Source: Pavlovales sp. CCMP2436 (Eukaryota > Haptophyta > Pavlovophyceae > Pavlovales). From it: a stretch of DNA of 17,096 nt. Below the pieces are notes generated by a model that was not told the DNA's origin, made no database searches, and worked only from the letters and a program-made list of their open reading frames with translations. The stretch lies in assembly GCA_026770615.1 (NCBI GenBank), contig MU631307.1, forward strand, positions 844,709 to 861,804. The letters run 5' to 3'. The position numbers and the translations under genes are program-made. This document shows, piece after piece, positions 1 through 7,900 of the stretch (positions are counted from its first letter, which is position 1; the number at the start of each line of letters is the position of its first letter).

Positions 1-307
1 AAAAAAAAAAAAAACTTTTTTTTTTACAACCAGCCAAAGCGAGTCTGAGTTGGTTTCAGTTTGCCCGCTCCGCAGCAGTTGCAGCTCAGCGACTGGAAGG
101 CGGGCGGGCACGAACGCGCGTTTAGAGTCTCTGGGCTCAGGGGGCGGCAGTGGGTCGGCCGTTGGTTTAAAAAAACGAGCACGCTGGGCCGCCATCGTTG
201 GTGGGATCGAGTTTGCCAACGCGGCCACGGGGCCAACTCGGTGTTGGCATCGCTCTTTGTTGCAGCAGCAGCTCGGCGTTGTGCCAGACGCAGCAGCGCT
301 CTCGAGG
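1..307 (+). other. 5' flank of the gankyrin-like gene; possible upstream exon/intron
   Basis: Starts with a poly-A run followed by a poly-T run (1-25). The gankyrin frame is open from 50, yet the encoded stretch is compositionally biased and matches nothing recognised. The pyrimidine-rich acceptor ending at 265 suggests that part of this stretch is intron, with the true start outside the window or in the first 60 bases. Confidence 0.35.
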
Positions 308-934
308 ATGTCGATGGGCGCGGAGTTAGTCGATCTGAACGTCCTTGATTCAGATGGGCGTTCAAAGCTGCATCATGCGGCCGTCGCGGGACGTGTCGGT
401 GTCGTCCGTGCGCTCGTGGCGGCGGGCGCGCTCGTGAACACGCAGGACGAGGCAGGATTTACGCCGCTGCACTCTGCCGCGAGCGCCGGACACGATGAGG
501 TGTGTGCAGTCCTCCTGTCTGCGGGGGCCGAGCCGAACGCCCGCAACGAGAATGGCGCCACGCCGCTGCACTACGCCCTCTCCAAAGGCCACGGTGTCAC
601 CGCGGTGACCCTCCTCGAGGCACGCGCGGAACCGACTTTGCTCGACAAGTATGGCGCGACGCCCTTGCACAGAGCGTGCAGCGCCGGGCGCTCCGAAGCC
701 GTCCGCACGGTGTGTAGTCTGCTGCCCGTGCACGTGCTCAACTTGGCTGACCGCGACGGGAACACGGCGACTCATTTAGCGGCCGCCGAGCTTTTTGAGT
801 CTATTCTTGCCGACCTCGTCGATGCTGGAGCCGATGTGGACGCCCTGAATATGGAGGGCAAAAGCCCATTGGACTGTCTCCCTCCTAACCAGAGCGTGCT
901 ACGCGCACGCTTGCTCGCACGCATAGACCGTTAA
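308..934 (+). CDS. PSMD10: Gankyrin-like ankyrin-repeat protein (26S proteasome assembly chaperone PSMD10/Nas6 family)
   Basis: From Met308 the frame gives 208 residues, made almost wholly of 33-residue ankyrin repeats with TPLH/ATPLH cores. Repeat starts include DSDGRSKLHHAAVAGR, DEAGFTPLHSAASAGHDEV, NENGATPLHYALSKGH and DKYGATPLHRACSAGR, followed by a DRDGNTATHLA repeat and a final NMEGKSPLDCLP half repeat. Order and wording track gankyrin (226 residues in human) closely, for example its ASAGRDEI and NGCTPLHYAASK segments. Gankyrin/Nas6 binds the ATPase Rpt3 and chaperones assembly of the 19S base in cytosol and nucleus; that role is inferred from similarity. The same frame stays open upstream to an ATG at 50, but that part is low-complexity. 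A good acceptor (ttgttgcag) ends at 265 in frame, so the first half repeat may lie on an upstream exon. Stop TAA at 932-934. Another ankyrin protein cannot be fully excluded. Confidence 0.85.
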   Translation: MSMGAELVDLNVLDSDGRSKLHHAAVAGRVGVVRALVAAGALVNTQDEAGFTPLHSAASAGHDEVCAVLLSAGAEPNARNENGATPLHYALSKGHGVTAVTLLEARAEPTLLDKYGATPLHRACSAGRSEAVRTVCSLLPVHVLNLADRDGNTATHLAAAELFESILADLVDAGADVDALNMEGKSPLDCLPPNQSVLRARLLARIDR

Positions 935-1102
935 TGAACCAGCGAGCCATGCCGTCGAGCTGGAGACGATCATGAAGCGCAGTGCGGCTTGTGCTTGGGC
1001 CACGTGCACGTCTATCACGCCTGGCTGGCGGCTGCAGAGTCCATGCGGCGAACGCCTGCCGCAGGCTTTTGACCGGAAGCAACTTTTTCTGCTTTTGGTT
1101 TT

Positions 1103-1166
1103 ATGTCGTGCCCGTACGCCTTCGGGCTGCAAGTCGGGGGACGTTAAAGGACTATTATTAAAAAAA
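1103..1166 (+). repeat. Dispersed repeat copy 1
   Basis: About 64 bp, roughly 90% identical to 4010-4073. Its core, from CCGTACGCCTT through GGGCTGCAAGTCGGGGGACG to the GTTAA after it, is nearly invariant, followed by an A-rich tail (ACTATTATTAAAAAAAG). It lies about 170 bases after the gankyrin-like stop, probably in its 3' UTR or flank. Confidence 0.85.
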
Positions 1167-1352
1167 GTAATTAGTTAGTAAGATAACAGTTAACTATAAA
1201 ATAGAAATATAATAAAAACACTTATATAGATACTCCCGCCCCGACGCAAGAAGTACGTCACACCATTGAGTAGACACTACATATAGAGGCCTTCCTGACG
1301 TTGCCCGCCGGCTGAAAAGTTAGGGCGCAAGTGAATCGCCAAGCTCTCGGGG
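1167..1352. other. AT-rich spacer without a gene
   Basis: The stretch 1167-1230 is strongly AT-rich with many stops in all frames and an AATAAA at 1211. This could serve as the 3' end of the gankyrin-like transcript, although polyadenylation signals of this lineage are not known from the window. Nothing coding is visible. Confidence 0.4.
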
Positions 1353-1566
1353 CATGTTGGTATAATTCCCACACGCTGTGCGGTTTCACCCGCGCCGTTG
1401 CCTGGCGCGCGGGCCGCTCCCGTCAGGGGGCAAAGACTATCACATCATGTGGGAATTATACCAACATGACGTCATGTTGGTATAATTCCCACACGCTGTG
1501 CGGTTTCACCCGCGCCGTTGCCTGGCGCGCGGGCCGCTCCCGTCAGGGGGCAAAGACTATCACATC
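1353..1566. repeat. 120-bp tandem repeat with terminal inverted repeats (MITE-like dimer)
   Basis: Two 94-bp blocks, 1353-1446 and 1473-1566, are identical. The first block plus its right arm (1353-1468) is bounded by 22-bp inverted repeats (1353-1374 and 1447-1468, 21 of 22 matching). The second copy lacks its right arm and stops at a unique GTTGAACAAC. The junction of the two copies makes a perfect 46-bp palindrome at 1448-1493 centred on GACGTC. The core (CCCGCGCC...GGCGCGCGGG) can also fold. It is open in one frame but encodes nothing plausible. Confidence 0.9.
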
Positions 1567-1597
1567 GTTGAACAACTGACACACGTAACGGACAGCA

Positions 1598-1698
1598 ATT
1601 TATTGGCAATCAGCCAATAAATCGCCAATCCGGTGCCAGGCAGGCTCATGCTGGCAGAGTTCGGTAGAAGCGCCAGGCACCCTTGCCTGGCAGCTACC
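1598..1698. repeat. Cluster of stem-loops
   Basis: Three inverted repeats follow each other. 1598-1622 has a perfect 10-bp stem (ATTTATTGGC/GCCAATAAAT) with a 5-nt loop. 1634-1656 has a 6-bp stem (TGCCAG/CTGGCA). 1663-1698 has GGTAG/CTACC outside an 8-bp GCCAGGCA/TGCCTGGC stem with a CCCT loop. There is no tRNA or known RNA family signature. It could be a structured RNA or the arms of a degraded mobile element. Confidence 0.6.
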
Positions 1699-2185
1699 AA
1701 CACCCCCACACGAACTCATATCTCGTTGCTCACTGGTTGATGCAAGAGAACATGAGGGCGATCAGGTTGCGTCCAGACATCCACGGCGCACTGCGCGGCG
1801 GACGAGGGTGGGGCGGGATTGCGCGGCGAACTAATTTGGTCGCCTTGTCTCGGTCTTGATCTTGGCGGCGCGGCGGCTGGATGGTGCAGCGCGGCGACGC
1901 GGGCGACGGCAGTGCATCTCCGAGAGCGGAACGTTGCACTGCGGACTCTGATGCGGTCTTGGTCTTGAACTTGGTGGACTCGGTGGTGGGCGGCGACTGG
2001 ACGACGGCGCGTTCATGACGGCGCGGCAGCATAGCGCGGCGGCTTATCTTGGGCTTGTAGGGTGAACGCTTGGCTCGGCGACTCGGCGGGGGTGCGTTGG
2101 CTCGGCAAGGACTCTGCGGCTTGGCGCGGGCAAGGCGACGGCAGCAAGATCTGGGATTAGGCGGTCTTCGCTCTCCAGATGCAGG
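1699..2185. other. Intergenic stretch without a supportable gene
   Basis: GC-rich DNA with long open frames on the minus strand (1730-2290), but the encoded sequence is an Arg/Pro/Ser-rich composition with no domain-like pattern. I treat these as GC-driven spurious frames. The words CTTGGTCTTG/CTTGATCTTGG recur at 1849, 1957 and nearby, suggesting local slippage. Confidence 0.4.
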
Positions 2186-2431
2186 ATGGCTGGGCGTGCG
2201 GTGCTCGGCGCGAGGCTCGGCGACGTCGTGCGGGCTCAGCAGGTCAGCGCGGGGCTCGTCGAGGAGTTGCTCAACCTGCTGCGCAAGCACGCGCGCATCA
2301 CCGCCGAGCTTCGGCGGCGGCAGCTGGCGGTGGAGGAGAAGAGCGTCGCCGACTTGAAGACGCGCTTGAAAACGCGCGCGCTTGTCGAGTCGCTCGAGCC
2401 TTCGGCCGGCCCGCCCAGGGAGGTGCGGTAG
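2186..2431 (+). CDS. Doubtful small hypothetical protein (81 residues), helical
   Basis: I do not recognise this frame. It starts at ATG 2186 and ends TAG 2429-2431. Its middle (about residues 15-70) is a charged amphipathic helix pattern with regularly spaced Leu/Val, such as LVEELLNLLRKHARITAEL and VEEKSVADLKTRLKTR, consistent with a coiled coil. That pattern is more protein-like than the overlapping frames. It sits between the palindromic repeat and the convergent end of the glycosyltransferase gene. It may be a short gene, one exon of a longer gene, or chance in GC-rich DNA. Confidence 0.3.
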   Translation: MAGRAVLGARLGDVVRAQQVSAGLVEELLNLLRKHARITAELRRRQLAVEEKSVADLKTRLKTRALVESLEPSAGPPREVR

Positions 2432-2615
2432 GTGCTCGCGCAGTCATGAACTTAGTTGAAGTTTGAGGCACTGGAGGCTGGCCGCTAGTGCTATTTACTG
2501 CTAATAGTAATAGATTTAGTCTTTAAGTAATAGTACAAACTAACACACATTCAAGGCCCAACCCTCTCTAGATGTACCCCTGGCTGGCGACAATAGTCCA
2601 CGAACAAATACGTTT

Positions 2616-4747
2616 CTAAAATATCTCAGCCATGCGAGCGACACAGCTCGGCACATCGCTCGTGCAGCTCGCAAACTGCAGGTCCGTGTGCCGCTCGTGC
2701 AAGCTCGCGTTGAGCCAGAGCGCAAACTCAGAAAGCGTAGACGTGGTTTTGAGCAAAAAGTCGCAGCTCGAGAGCAGCAGCGAGTCAATGAGCGCGTCCT
2801 CGCCCTTCTCACGCGCCTCAAGCGCGCCGTCGCGGATTACATTCGCCGATCTGTACCCTGCCTGCCTGAAGACGACCACGTCCCCGTAGCGTCTCACCAT
2901 CTCGCGCAGGTAGCGCGCGTCGTCTGTCGCCACGAAAACGAGGGCGGCCGGATGCGCGCGAAGGTAGGCATCTACGAATGGGAAGTAGTTCGAGGGCGCT
3001 ACTTTTCTGCGCACCACCTTGTCCGTGCCGCGCAGGTGCACGCCTAGCACCGATGTGGCCGGGCGCGCGCGCAGCCACCTTTGCCGCTCCTCTGCTACTC
3101 GCGCAAGCAGAGCTGGGCGCACGCGCACATGGCGCGCCAGGTAGTGGCTCGCGGTCCGCCGGCGGTCGAGCCACCAGTCCGGCTCGTAACGGTCTGTGCG
3201 GCCGTATGCCGTGATCAATTTGCCGCCGTCGAAGCCACCGAGGCTTTGGTCGCGGTAGAGCGAGGGGAGCGACGCGACCTGCACAGAGAGCACGCGCGAG
3301 CCGTTGGGCAACGCGGGAGAGCCGAGGCGGTAGGACGAGACGGGCAGGAAGTAGTAGTCCCAGACCGAGTCGAGCGAGTCGGTGCGCAGCGCGTGCGAGG
3401 ACCAGTACCCGTTCTCGCCGGCGAGGCAATCGTTCTGCGAGGTGAACACGTGCTCGCCCAGGTAGACCACTGGCACCAGGTTTCGTCTCGCCGCGTAGCG
3501 CAGCTGGTTAAGCACTCTGTTGTTTTTGTTGTTGTTGTTGTTGTTGGTCAGCGAAGAGGTGATTTTCGGAGGTCGGTGAAGTGGTGAAATGCTAGAAAAA
3601 TGTAGTTACTGTGATGTAGTTATGATGCAATGGTCCACGGTTAACAGTGTATTGTTGCTGCACCACTAGGAAATTGGGGGGCCGTTTACAGGGCCGGGCG
3701 TTTTTATAGATATTTAAACACGCAGTAGACTGCGAGAGACTGCCCCCTCGACCATTTTTTTCAGTGGTGGCCAAGCTGCAGCACACGCGAAGCTGAAGAC
3801 CTGCTGGAACGGCAGATTCGCTTACAAAAGTCACGTCGTTAAAATCTGATGACGATGATAGGACTCGAGCGAATTTTTTTACAATAAGACTCACATCTAA
3901 ACTTGCGCGAATAGGTGATTTTATTAGGTCGGTGAAGTGGTGAACTGCTAGTAATCATTTAGTTGCCATGCTGTAGTTACGATGCAATCGACTATGCGCC
4001 GACCCTCCCATGTCATGTCCGTACGCCTTTGGGCTGCAAGTCGGGGGACGTTAAGAGAACTATTATCAAAAAGCGGGAGACTCACCTCTCGACCTGCGCG
4101 AAAAGTCCGTGGCCGAAGCACTCGGAGATAACGAGAAGCACGTGAACTCCCGCCAAGCCTCGGGCATCACTCCCGCTCCGGCTCGCGCCGGGCGGCGCGG
4201 CTCGATCCAAAGTCGCTCTCGTTGCGCCGGCCTCGCCCGCGTGCGCGACATCGTGGCCGACGCCGGGCGGGAGGAGGGACACGCTCGCGCATTGGTAGGC
4301 GAGGTAGTGTGCGGACGGCTCGCACGCCGTGGTCGAGCGTGCCGCCGGGGAGCTGAGAGGCTCGGCAGGGCACACGCACTTGATGCGCGTGCGGCCTGGC
4401 TCCACATCGCCGTGGCCTTTGCAAAACTCGTGCGCGGGCGGCGTGGGCACGACCCCCACGATGCGCCCCGCCGCCGGCACCGAGCCCGGCACGCACTCGA
4501 CACGGTATGTGACGCACCGCCGGTCGATGAGCGCAGACGCCGAGCCCAGGTCTTGACGAGGAGTCCCAATGGCTGTTCGGAACTCCTGCAGGTCTGCTCT
4601 GCCCTGTGGTCTCGCTGGCTCTGCGCCGTTCGCCGCAACTCCCGCCGGCAGGTGGTGCTGCTGGTCGACCATGCCGAGGAGGTGCACGAAGAAGACCAAG
4701 AGCAGCGCCGCGCCGGTCAGGCAGGCGCTCCTCTGCCATAATACCAT
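2616..4747 (-). CDS. Golgi-type fucosyltransferase-like glycosyltransferase, two exons
   Basis: Exon 1 is 4747-4086, the GTGAGT donor starts at 4085, the intron is 569 nt, the acceptor AACAACAG ends at 3517, and exon 2 is 3516-2616 (stop TAG). Joining restores a continuous segment, GLFAQVE-R-VLNQLRYAARRN, where the Arg codon is split 2+1. The product is about 520 residues. Met4747 gives a type II topology: eight cytosolic residues, then a signal anchor (LTGAALLLVFFVHLLGMV). An in-frame ATG at 4873 would add 42 residues. A Cys-rich stem follows. Exon 2 carries GVHLRGTDK (about residues 379-387), then VFVATDD and DSLLLSSCDFLLKTTSTLSEFA. This matches the HxR(R/G)TDK donor-binding loop of GT23/NodZ-like alpha-1,6-fucosyltransferases. 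Transfer of fucose in the Golgi lumen is inferred; the acceptor is unknown. It is divergent from SMC2. Confidence 0.8.
3555..3990. repeat. Pair of ~80-bp imperfect direct repeats
   Basis: 3555-3633 and 3909-3990 share AGGTGATTTT, GGTCGGTGAAGTGGTGAA, TGCTAG, TGTAGTTA and GATGCAAT in the same order. Spacing is about 354 bp. They may be the long direct repeats of a decayed element, or a segmental tandem duplication inside the intron. Confidence 0.8.
4010..4073. repeat. Dispersed repeat copy 2
   Basis: Second copy of the 64-bp repeat at 1103-1166, same strand orientation. Relative to the host minus-strand gene it lies in the intron, only 12 nt inside the 5' splice site. Confidence 0.85.
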
Positions 4748-4963
4748 GCGCCGGTGCTGAGTCGGATGCCAGCGCGGCGCGGACCCAGCAGCGGCGGTGC
4801 CCCCGAGCGGCGCGCGCGTGCGTTGGCGGGTTGCGCTGGCGCCAGCGGAGTTGATTTTTAAATCTTGATTCAAACTTCAAACCGCTGTGCCTGCGCGGCA
4901 AGCGGCTTGGCTTGAAGCAAGGGTTCTCGCGCGCACGCGAGCCCGGGGGCAGCTGCGGCCGCG
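4748..4963. promoter_or_regulatory. Divergent promoter region between the fucosyltransferase-like gene and SMC2
   Basis: The two start codons face away from each other only 216 bp apart (90 bp if the upstream ATG at 4873 is used), so both genes must be transcribed from this interval. An AT-rich island (about 4850-4880, TTTTTAAATC) sits in otherwise very GC-rich DNA. A perfect 6-bp stem CTCGCG/CGCGAG lies at about 4927-4942. No confident TATA box or initiator can be assigned. Confidence 0.5.
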
Positions 4964-7900
4964 ATGTACATCGAGGAGATCATCGTCGATGGCTTCAAGT
5001 CGTATGCCGTGCGCACAGTCATCGCCGGCTTCGACCGCAAGTTCAACGCGATCACCGGGTTGAACGGCTCGGGAAAGTCCAACATCCTCGACGCGATCTG
5101 CTTTGTGCTTGGGATCTCCAACCTGTCGCAGGTGCGCGCAGGCAACCTGAACGAGCTGGTGTACAAGCAGGGGCAGGCTGGCGTGACCAAGGCGAGCGTG
5201 ACGCTCGTCTGGAACAACGCCAACCGCGAGAACTCGCCCGTAGGCTACGAGGAGTTCAACCAGATCACCGTCACGCGGCAGGTGGTGATCGGCGGGCGGA
5301 ACAAGTATTTGATCAACGGGCACACGGCGCAGCTCTCGCGCGTGCAGAACCTGTTCCACTCAGTGCAGCTCAACGTGAACAACCCACACTTTCTCATCAT
5401 GCAGGGCCGGATCACCAAAGTCATCAACATGAAGCCCCCCGAGGTCCTCGGCATGATTGAAGAGGCGGCGGGCACGCGCATGTTTGAGATGAAGCGCGAG
5501 GCCGCAGTCAAGACCATCGAGAAGAAAGACTCCAAGGTGGAGGAGATCCGCAAGGTGCTTGACGAGGAGATCACGCCCACGCTCGACAAGCTGCGCGGCG
5601 AGCGCGGGGACTACATGGCGTACACCGCCAATTCCGCCGACTGCGAGCGGCTCGAACGCCTTGTGCTTGCGCACGAATACTTCTGCGCCAAGCAGGCGAC
5701 GTCGCAGGTGACGGCTGCCCCCGTGCCTGCTCTCCCTGCCTGCTGCTAACTGTCTGCTGCTCACATACCCCCCAACCCACACGCCCACCACCCTCCCACC
5801 CGCTGCCGGTCCGCGCGCGCAGGGCGAGGAGGGGCTCGAAGCGCTCAAAGAGGGCCACGCCGCATTTATCTCCGAGATTAGCGAGCTGCTCGAGTCGCAG
5901 CGCGAGCAGGACGAGGAGGCCGCCTCCGCAGTCGCGCAGGGCGACGCGGCGGGCAGCAAGGAGACGCGAAATCTCGAGGTGGACGCGGAGGCGCTCTCCC
6001 GCGAAGTCCTCAAGGCCAACGCTGCGCTCGGGCACAAGCGCGAGGCCGCGGCTCGCGAGCGTGCCACTGCGGACGGGCACCTCGCCGCGGCGGCTGAGCT
6101 GGAGGGCGCTGCGCCGGGAGGGAAGGGCAAGGGCGGCAAGAAGGATTCTGGGGAGGCGGACGCTGAGGCCAAGCTGAAAAAGCTCACCCTGGAGCACGAC
6201 GCGGCGACTGTCGAGCTCAAGCGGCGCGAGGCCACGTATGAGGGGCAGCTGGGCGTGGGCACGGACGCGACGGCCAACACACTCGCCGCGCAGGAGCAGG
6301 CGGCCAGCAGCGAGGCGGCGTCGGCGGCGTCCGAGGCGAAGCAGGTAACGTTTTTTGTAACGTTTTGTGTGCAAACGGTTATTGCCACCGTATCTCCCCA
6401 GAGAGTAGGACTGGGACTTTGTAGAATAAAAAATATTTATCACTGTTATCATATAATATATATATATATGTATATATATAAGTCCCTCTCGGTAATACAT
6501 ACAGAGGCTGGGTGTACATAAACACATGCATATCTAATGTTGTACCTGGTTCGGTCCCTGTGTCACACCTGTCAGTAACTTGCACACGATTGCAGGTGAT
6601 TGGCCGCCTTCTTATTCTGTTGGAGCCAGGTCTCGGTTGCTACCGAAATTAAAAATCGTACTGGTTAAAACCTCACCGGCGAGGAATTAACCAAGAACAG
6701 TCCTGGCTCCAGCAGTTGGGGGGGGTGGGTCAGGTGCGGTACAGTACGTATCATTATCAAATTAAGAGCAATAACAACTATGCCAATCGCCCGACAATCC
6801 CCCCCCCAGGCGGCCATGCGCGCAAAGCACCTGAAGAAGGAGCTGGTGGATGCTGAAAAAGCAGTTACTTCCGCCAAGCGTGACGGCGAGGCCCTAGACT
6901 CCGAGCTCAAGGTGCGTTTTGAAAAGGAGGGGCCAGGGGGGAAGTATTTGCGCTCGACAGAACCGATACCACCAATACTGCCCTCCCCCCCCCCAATTGC
7001 AGCACTAATGCTACCAATACTGCCACCCCACCCCATCCCCCCCTCCCAACTAATACCGCCAATACTGCTCCCCCCTAAATACAACACTAATGCCACCAAA
7101 AATCCCGACTAGATCATTATAATGCATGTAATAAAAGGCGCCGGGTAAGAAGGAGGCGGAGGCGCAGATATGTAGTCCTTTCTATTATCCTGTTAGTTAA
7201 CATGCCTGCACGTATACACATAACTCATTCGCGCCTGATGAATAACTTCTTGCTCCCTGTGAATAACTATTTGTGTAATAGGCGCTAGGACAGGAGGAAG
7301 CGGAGGCGCTACTAATGCCACTAATACTGTCCCCCCCCCCCCCCCTAAATGCACCACTAATGCCACAATACCCCCACCCCCCACCCCCATCCCCACCCAT
7401 AGGCGCTGGGACAGGAGGAGGCGGAGGCACAGCACAGCCTCGAGGCACTAGCACACGACGAGAAGGTGGCCGCCTCGGTACGCCCCCCCCCCCTTTTTTT
7501 TCCTTTTTTCTTTTTCGGGCGTACGGGCATGAGCTCTTCCCCTGATATTTTGTGTTTATTCTGTTTTGATGATCATAGCACACGACGAGAAGACGGCGGC
7601 CTCGGTATGCCCTTCCTATTTTAAAATAAAATTGATCTTTATTTAACTGGGCACCGTCGGGCAGCCGCCATTCCTGTGGAGGCTTCTGGCTGTTATGTTA
7701 TGTTATAATGCCACTTTGTGTTATGATGGACCCCCCCTAATAATAATAATACTGTGAACCCCCCCCTCCTCCCCTCTCCCCAGCTCGCGACTGAGCACCG
7801 TCGGGCAGACGCCATTGCTGCGGAGGCGCGTGGCAAGGTGGACGCACTCACCGCCAAAAACGCCGGACTAACCTTCCGCTACAGCAAGCCCGAGAAGGTA

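Larger units (their letters stand above)
3517..4085 (-). other. Intron of the fucosyltransferase-like gene, repeat-rich
   Basis: GTGAGT...ACAG intron. It contains two ~80-bp imperfect direct repeats (3555-3633 and 3909-3990), dispersed repeat copy 2 (4010-4073), a degenerate copy of its own donor with flanking exon (3886-3909), and a (TTG)n tract at about 3519-3546 just upstream of the acceptor on the minus strand. Confidence 0.85.

Noticed and set aside
1353..1566. CRISPR-like array
   Set aside because: Only two copies, no short repeat-spacer rhythm, and the surrounding genes are eukaryotic.
1331..1579. 82-codon open frame with an internally repeated peptide
   Set aside because: It simply translates the 120-bp tandem element. 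The repeat is exact at DNA level and includes the palindrome, so the protein repetition is a by-product.
1633..1698. tRNA-like fold (GGTGCC...GGCACC with GTTCG)
   Set aside because: No consistent D-arm or anticodon arm and no A/B box spacing; the hairpins pair better in another arrangement.
1730..2290. 186-codon minus-strand frame
   Set aside because: Arg/Pro/Ser-rich composition with no domain pattern; typical spurious frame in GC-rich DNA, overlapping a slightly better small frame on the other strand.
3592..3894. 100-codon minus-strand frame
   Set aside because: Lies inside the well-supported intron of the fucosyltransferase-like gene and shows no domain.
5360..6527. Long minus-strand frames (342 and 318 codons)
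   Set aside because: They are antisense shadows of SMC2 exons 1-2, whose plus-strand translation aligns with SMC2 throughout.
6665..7099. Gly/Ile-rich minus-strand frame
   Set aside because: Encoded by the 43-bp minisatellite in intron 3; repetition comes from the DNA repeat.
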